In this document: piece after piece, positions 59,566 to 64,000 of the stretch
How the letters are laid out: each line of letters opens with the position of its first letter
How positions within the stretch are numbered: position 1 is the stretch's first letter
Source of the DNA: DATCYX01 sp963714425
GTDB lineage: Bacteria > Chloroflexota > Anaerolineae > Anaerolineales > UBA4823
Assembly: GCA_963714425.1 (NCBI GenBank)
Contig: CAVQOI010000001.1
Location: 1-64,000, forward strand
Direction of reading: 5' to 3'
DNA: 64,000 nt
Translations under genes and position numbers: made by a program
Notes under the pieces: generated by a model
Databases searched by the model: none
What the model was told of the DNA's origin: nothing
The model's input: only the letters and a program-made list of their open reading frames with translations

Positions 59566-60561
59566 ATGAAACGTGTCGCCCTGTACTTGCAAGACGCCCA
59601 CGACTTACGCGATGGCCTCGAATATGTGCGCTACGCTGAGCAGCGCGGCTTCGAAGCTGTCTGGCAGGCAGAATCGCGCCTGGTGCGTGACGCCATCGTG
59701 CCCATGGCAGCCTATGCTGCTGTGACTGAGCGGCTAAAGGTCGGTTCGGGTGTGATCAACAACTGGACGCGCAACATCGGGTTGCTGGCAGCCACCTTCC
59801 TGACCCTGGACGACCTGGCTCCAGGTCGCATTATCTGCGGTATCGGCGCCTGGTGGGACCCCCTGGCGCGAAATGTGGGCATTGAACGGCGCAAACCGTT
59901 GACCGCCATGCGTGAGACCATTGAGGTGCTGCGCCGCCTGCTCAATATGGAACGTGTCACCTATCACGGTGAGTTCCATCATGTGGATGGTATCGAGCTG
60001 GACGTTGTACACGGACGTACAGAGCCGCGTGATGTGCCCATCATGATTGGCGCAACTGGCGAAAAGATGATGGAGCTCACTGGAGAGATTGCCGATGGGG
60101 TGGTCTTGAATTATTGCGTCCCACCTGAGTACAACGATAGCGCCATGGGATCGCTTGAGATCGGGGCGAAGCGCGCTGGACGCAGCCTGGATGATATCGA
60201 TCGCCCGCAGCTGGTGGTGTGCTCGGTCGATACCGACCGCGAGGCTGCTATCGACACCACGCGCGAGTTGCTCACCCAGTACCTGGCGCAGCAGCCGCAC
60301 ATCGCCAAAGCCTCAGGCGTCTCAGACGATGTTGTCAAGCAAATCCAGTCCATCCTGGGCTGGCCAGCGACCAAGGAGCAGATCCGCCAAGCCAAGCACC
60401 TGGTTTCGGATGATCTCGTCCAGCGCATCACCGCCTCAGGCACGCCGGACGAAGCCCGCCTCAAAGTGCAGGAATACATCGACCGCGGCGCCACCTGCCC
60501 TATCCTTTATCCTGTGGGCGGCGATGTCAGGCTGCTGATAGATACCTTTGCAGTAGCTTGA
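59566..60561 (+). CDS. LLM-class F420-dependent oxidoreductase
   Basis: A 331-residue luciferase-like TIM-barrel protein, close to the F420-dependent (Mer/Adf-like) branch. Features: AEQRGFEAVWQAESR, the non-prolyl bulge region KVGSGVINNWTRN, PGRIICGIGAWWDPLA and PIMIGATGEKMMELTGEIADGVVLN. It is preceded by a good ribosome site (aaggagg) and ends the cofEDC cluster, so F420 rather than FMN is the likely cofactor. The substrate is unknown. Confidence 0.88.
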   Translation: MKRVALYLQDAHDLRDGLEYVRYAEQRGFEAVWQAESRLVRDAIVPMAAYAAVTERLKVGSGVINNWTRNIGLLAATFLTLDDLAPGRIICGIGAWWDPLARNVGIERRKPLTAMRETIEVLRRLLNMERVTYHGEFHHVDGIELDVVHGRTEPRDVPIMIGATGEKMMELTGEIADGVVLNYCVPPEYNDSAMGSLEIGAKRAGRSLDDIDRPQLVVCSVDTDREAAIDTTRELLTQYLAQQPHIAKASGVSDDVVKQIQSILGWPATKEQIRQAKHLVSDDLVQRITASGTPDEARLKVQEYIDRGATCPILYPVGGDVRLLIDTFAVA

Positions 60562-60592
60562 GAGGGATTCTTCGTAAAACGAGTAAATTACA

Positions 60593-60612
60593 CCTTCCCC
60601 ATAAGGGGAAGG
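60593..60612. repeat. CCTTCCCC-type hairpin, copy 3
   Basis: Perfect 8-base inverted repeat (CCTTCCCC / GGGGAAGG) with an ATAA loop, between the convergent oxidoreductase and typA genes. It may act as a weak bidirectional terminator although no T-run is seen. Confidence 0.75.
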
Positions 60613-60645
60613 ATAGTGTGGGGAGAGGAGACGTGCGCAAACAGT

Positions 60646-62499
60646 CTATGCGACCGGCTCCTCTTTCTCTATCTTATTGAGCCTGCCGCGTTCGTGGGTG
60701 TCGAGAACCCGCTTGCGGATGCGGAACTCGACGGGGGTCACTTCGAGGAGCTCATCATTCCCCAGATACTCAATCGCCTCATCCAGGCTCATCCGGCGAG
60801 GTGGTGTAAGCCGTATTTCCATGTCCCCCCTGGAGGCGCGCATGTTGGTGAGGTGTTTTTTCTTGCACACGTTTACCGCCAGGTCCCCAGAACGCTGGTG
60901 TTCCCCGACGACCATACCTTCGTATACTTCTGTGCCAGCCTCGTAGAAGAGGCTGCCGCGCTCCTCGGCATTCTTCAAGCCGTAGGTTGTGGTCGCCCCG
61001 TTCTCCCAGGATACCAGAGAACCGGAGGAACGCCCGTTGATCGCACCCGCGTGCGGGGCGTAGGCGTGGAAGATGGTGTGCATCACCCCCGCGCCGCGCG
61101 TGGCAGTCAGAAACTGGTAGCGGAAGCCTAATAACCCACGGGTGGGTACCAAAAACTTCAGATAAACGCTGTTCTCGTTGGTGTTCTGCATGTCGAGCAT
61201 CTGCCCCCGCCGGGCGCCCAGCATCTCTACCACCACCCCAACAGTTTCTGGACTGGTCTCAATGTGCACCTCTTCGAATGGCTCCAACATCTCGCCATTC
61301 TCTCCCCGTCGCAGGATGACCTCCGGGCGAGATACTTGAAACTCGTAGCCCTCTCTGCGCATGGTCTCGATCAAGATCGCCAGGTGCAGCTCGCCGCGAC
61401 CCGATACCAGCAGGGTATCCGGGCTGTCGGTGTCTGCCACGCGCAGGGCTACATTGGTGCGCAGCTCTTCGTAAAGGCGCTCGCGCAGCTTACGGGATGT
61501 GCTCCAACGCCCCTCCCTTCCGGAGAATGGGGAAGTGTTCACGCCAAAGGTCATGCGCACGGTTGGCTCTTCCACCCGGATGGTTGGGAGCGCCTGGGGG
61601 TTCTCCGGATCGGCTAAGGTTTCCCCGATAGAGATACCCTCCAGCCCAGCGAGGGCGACGATCTCTCCCGCGCTTGCCTCGTCGACCTCGACCCGCGCCA
61701 GGCCGCGATGTACGTAAAGGTAGCGCGCGCGCTCCGGGACCACCTGCCCATCCACCTGGATGCGCGCCAGCGCCTGTCCGGTCTGGATGGTTCCAGCAAA
61801 TACACGCCCAACAGCTGTGACGCCACGGTATTCATCGTAGCCTAGAGTAGTGACCAGCAGCTGTAATGGTGCCTCGGGTTCGACCAGTGGCGCCGGGATG
61901 CGGCGCAGGATCGCTTCGAAGAGAGGCTGCAGGTCCGGGCCTAAATCCTGCGTGATTCCGGCTTGAGCGGTGACTGCATTGGCATAGATGACCGGAAAAT
62001 CGGCTTGCTCGACAGTAGCGCCGAGCTCAATAAACAGATCGAACGTCCGGTTCAGGACGTCTACTGGTATTGCATCCTTGCGATCCACCTTGTTGATCAC
62101 CACAATTGCGCGATGCCCCATCTCTAGAGCCTTCTTCAACACGAAGCGGGTTTGCGGCATCGGGCCTTCGGCGGCATCCACCAAGAGCAAAACGCCATCT
62201 ACCATGTTCATCACCCGCTCGACCTCTCCGCCGAAATCGGCGTGCCCTGGGGTATCTACAATATTGAATTTTACAGTTTCTTGGGTGAGTTCATCCCAGA
62301 CATCGATTGCAGTATTTTTCGCCAGGATGGTGATACCGCGCTCCCTCTCCAGGTCGTTTGAGTCCATCACCCGCTCGACCACTTGTTGGTTCTCGCGGAA
62401 AACGCGCGCCTGCTTCAGCATTCCATCCACCAGCGTAGTCTTTCCGTGATCGACGTGAGCAATGATGGCAATATTGCGCAGATCGGTTCTTTCTAACAT
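60646..62499 (-). CDS. typA: Translational GTPase TypA/BipA
   Basis: A 617-residue ribosome-associated GTPase involved in ribosome assembly and stress. G1 is AHVDHGKTTLVDGML, switch regions and G3 DTPGHADFGGEVER, G4 NKVDRKDA; domain II, EF-G-like domains III and V (RGELHLAILIETMRREG, PRRMSLDEAIEYL) and the typical C-terminal domain follow. The start at 62499 gives MLERTDLRNIAI, matching known N-termini; an in-frame ATG at 62523 is possible. Confidence 0.94.
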   Translation of the reverse strand: MLERTDLRNIAIIAHVDHGKTTLVDGMLKQARVFRENQQVVERVMDSNDLERERGITILAKNTAIDVWDELTQETVKFNIVDTPGHADFGGEVERVMNMVDGVLLLVDAAEGPMPQTRFVLKKALEMGHRAIVVINKVDRKDAIPVDVLNRTFDLFIELGATVEQADFPVIYANAVTAQAGITQDLGPDLQPLFEAILRRIPAPLVEPEAPLQLLVTTLGYDEYRGVTAVGRVFAGTIQTGQALARIQVDGQVVPERARYLYVHRGLARVEVDEASAGEIVALAGLEGISIGETLADPENPQALPTIRVEEPTVRMTFGVNTSPFSGREGRWSTSRKLRERLYEELRTNVALRVADTDSPDTLLVSGRGELHLAILIETMRREGYEFQVSRPEVILRRGENGEMLEPFEEVHIETSPETVGVVVEMLGARRGQMLDMQNTNENSVYLKFLVPTRGLLGFRYQFLTATRGAGVMHTIFHAYAPHAGAINGRSSGSLVSWENGATTTYGLKNAEERGSLFYEAGTEVYEGMVVGEHQRSGDLAVNVCKKKHLTNMRASRGDMEIRLTPPRRMSLDEAIEYLGNDELLEVTPVEFRIRKRVLDTHERGRLNKIEKEEPVA

Positions 62500-62556
62500 A
62501 TCGACTCTCACAGCTTCGTACATATTTACACATAGTCCTTTCAGAACAACCAGCGA

Positions 62557-62577
62557 CCTCGACCGTTCAGGCCGAGG
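62557..62577 (-). promoter_or_regulatory. Leader hairpin upstream of typA
   Basis: CCTCGACC and GGCCGAGG form an 8-base stem with one mismatch and a 5-base loop in the untranslated region before typA. It may affect expression; the remaining 62578-62770 between the divergent typA and macroglobulin genes shows no gene. Confidence 0.3.
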
Positions 62578-62770
62578 CCGCCGATTAGCTTAGTAATCTT
62601 ACCAAAGAGACTCCATTTTGAGAAGAGGCCTTTTCTTCTCTCTTCCACTCCAGGGCGGAGGAGAGACTTCAATCACCTTGCCGGAACGAAAGCTGCCCTT
62701 ATTGCGTCTAACAGGATAAGGGATACAATTAGAATCGTGATTGAAGTGCATCAGAATAAGGGGCTGGCCT

Positions 62771-64000
62771 ATGTTCAACATCGTGAAACGCTACCGTATT
62801 GCCATCCTGCTTGCTATTGGATTACTTGCCCTGGCTGGCGGTTATCTTGCTATCCGATCCTTACTACAACTCCGAGGGGGTGGGCAAGAAATCCCAGTTG
62901 AAGTGGGCGTGGTACCAGAAAATGGAGTAACCTCCCCAATGGACGAACCGGATCAAACACAGGCTTCCATCCTGTTAAGCCCGGGCCAGGCGCAGCCGCA
63001 GACGTCTGTGCCCTTGCCCATTGCTACAGGAGTCCCGCTGACTGGCGAAGAGATCCAGCAGATTTTGCAAAGGCTGCCCGGTCTGGTGATTGAAGCTGAA
63101 GACCAGGGTGATTTCCGCCTGGCGGGCGATCCCATCCCTCCACCACGCACAGGGGATACGGTCGAGGAACCCTTCCCACCTGCTGCAGGTGTGACCACAC
63201 CCGGCGATGTAGAGACTGGTCCCCTGGAGGTGCTGCGCTTTGCCCCTGAGGGTGAGATCCCTATTGCTCCCTTTGTCAATATCACATTCAACCAGCCAAT
63301 GGTGCCGGTGGGCACGCTCGAAGATCTGGCGCTTGAAAAAGTGCCCGTTCGCCTCGAGCCAAACCTACCGGGGACATGGCGCTGGCTGGGCACGAAGACC
63401 CTTACCTTTCAATATGACTCGGATTTGATAGACCGCTTGCCTAAGGCGACCGAGTATCATGTCACCATCCCCGCCGGCACGCGTTCGGCAGTGGGCGGGG
63501 AGCTGGCGGAGTCTGTTGCGTGGACATTCAGTCTGCCACCCGCCAAATTAACCTCCACTTACCCCTACGATGTCCCCCAACCTCTGGAACCACTTTTCTT
63601 CATAGCCTTCGACCAGCGCATCAACACGTCAGCAGTTTTGGAGACCATCCAGGTGACAGCTGGCTCGCAGCCAGTCAGTATTGCGCTGGCGAGTGAAGCT
63701 AACATCAAAGAAGACGCGCAGGTCAACCGGCTTGTGAAAAATACACCCGAAGGGCGCTGGCTGGCGTTTCGCGCCAAAGAGCCTCTACCAGCTGATACCC
63801 GCATCAGCGTGACGGTCGGTCCCGGCACGCCCTCAGCTGAAGGTCCGCTGCTTACCAAAGAGGCGCAGTCGTATAGCTTCAGCACTTATGCCCCATTGCG
63901 CATCGAAGATCATGGCTGCTCCTGGTACTCGGACCAATGCCTGCCGTTGACTCCCCTATTTATTCGTTTCAACAACCCCATCGATACGCAAGTGTACAAG
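62771..64000 (+). CDS. Bacterial alpha-2-macroglobulin, N-terminal part (runs off window)
   Basis: The first 410 codons of a long gene, open to the window's right edge. Residues 9-30 form a membrane anchor (IAILLAIGLLALAGGYLAI), followed by an acidic Pro/Thr-rich linker and then beta-rich domains with the family's early signature PFVNITFNQPM (Ig-like/MG1 region), FIAFDQRINTS and PLFIRFNNPID. Bacterial alpha-2-macroglobulins trap proteases outside the cell; the thioester motif, if present, would lie far beyond this window. No partner penicillin-binding protein gene can be seen on this side. Confidence 0.8.
   Translation, partial: MFNIVKRYRIAILLAIGLLALAGGYLAIRSLLQLRGGGQEIPVEVGVVPENGVTSPMDEPDQTQASILLSPGQAQPQTSVPLPIATGVPLTGEEIQQILQRLPGLVIEAEDQGDFRLAGDPIPPPRTGDTVEEPFPPAAGVTTPGDVETGPLEVLRFAPEGEIPIAPFVNITFNQPMVPVGTLEDLALEKVPVRLEPNLPGTWRWLGTKTLTFQYDSDLIDRLPKATEYHVTIPAGTRSAVGGELAESVAWTFSLPPAKLTSTYPYDVPQPLEPLFFIAFDQRINTSAVLETIQVTAGSQPVSIALASEANIKEDAQVNRLVKNTPEGRWLAFRAKEPLPADTRISVTVGPGTPSAEGPLLTKEAQSYSFSTYAPLRIEDHGCSWYSDQCLPLTPLFIRFNNPIDTQVYK

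Noticed and set aside
60616..61131. Long plus-strand frame opposite typA
   Set aside because: Shadow of the conserved typA gene; composition and sequence show no protein family.
1..64000. tRNA, rRNA, CRISPR, insertion sequence or phage genes
   Set aside because: I looked for tRNA T-loop words, regular direct-repeat arrays, transposase/integrase motifs and found none. A covariance-model scan would be needed to exclude small RNAs.

Overview
This 64 kb window looks like chromosomal DNA of a member of the Chloroflexota, probably an Anaerolineae-like lineage. This is inferred from gene content only: Thr/Pro-rich WD40 lipoproteins, an isopentenyl phosphate kinase/mevalonate kinase pair, an F420 biosynthesis cluster, a topoisomerase I with an N-terminal zinc ribbon, and a helicase-C-like (Helicase_C_3) protein. 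No rRNA, tRNA, CRISPR array, transposase or phage gene was seen. Gene starts are mixed: some have a good Shine-Dalgarno (SD) sequence, while several have none and may be leaderless.

Layout. 1-5.1 kb: a two-component region with a NarL-type regulator, a histidine kinase split by two frame changes, a second kinase that stops after its H-box, a single-domain receiver and an acyltransferase. 5.2-13 kb: a lipoprotein, a GNAT acetyltransferase, an ADP-ribosylglycohydrolase with a frame-shifted tail, a compact trio (isochorismatase-like hydrolase, thioredoxin-reductase-like flavoprotein, RlmN-like radical SAM protein), a VOC protein, an HtrA protease and a DAO-type oxidoreductase. 13-21 kb (minus strand): HAD hydrolase, 2-hydroxyacid dehydrogenase, MocR regulator, then an operon of radical SAM protein, DUF429, lipid kinase and Helicase_C_3 protein. 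21-28.4 kb: a catabolic block (P5C dehydrogenase, two CoA-transferase subunits, lactate permease, galactokinase). 28.6-33.4 kb (minus): mutS2 and two WD40 lipoproteins. 33.5-42.3 kb: Flp-like pilin, ffh, rpsP, KH protein, rimM, dprA, manC, topA and a membrane protein. 42.4-46.9 kb (minus): greA, dgt, isopentenyl phosphate kinase, mevalonate kinase and a UbiA-type prenyltransferase.

47.1-60.6 kb (plus) is the most interesting part. A structured RNA leader, possibly a molybdenum-cofactor riboswitch, sits directly before a molybdenum hydroxylase (FAD subunit plus a fused 2Fe-2S/molybdopterin subunit). It is followed by a NUDIX hydrolase, a protein phosphatase, an SsnA-type aminohydrolase, and then F420 metabolism (F420:NADP reductase, CofE, a separate FbiB-like nitroreductase, CofD, CofC, an F420-type LLM oxidoreductase). 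Inside the F420 genes is a 659-residue protein that joins a papain-type cysteine peptidase to an alpha/beta-hydrolase, a combination I do not recognise. 60.6-64 kb holds typA (minus) and the start of a bacterial alpha-2-macroglobulin (plus) that runs off the window.

Intergenic DNA carries several short repeat families: a GGTGTGTGCGG palindrome (2 copies, one a perfect 54-bp palindrome), a CCTTCCCC hairpin (3 copies), 7-bp tandem arrays of the type RGTTGNA, and a CTGCACGTC/CGCTGATTCG element (2 copies). Three apparent 1-base frame changes in the first 7.2 kb suggest either recent gene decay or indel errors in the assembly.
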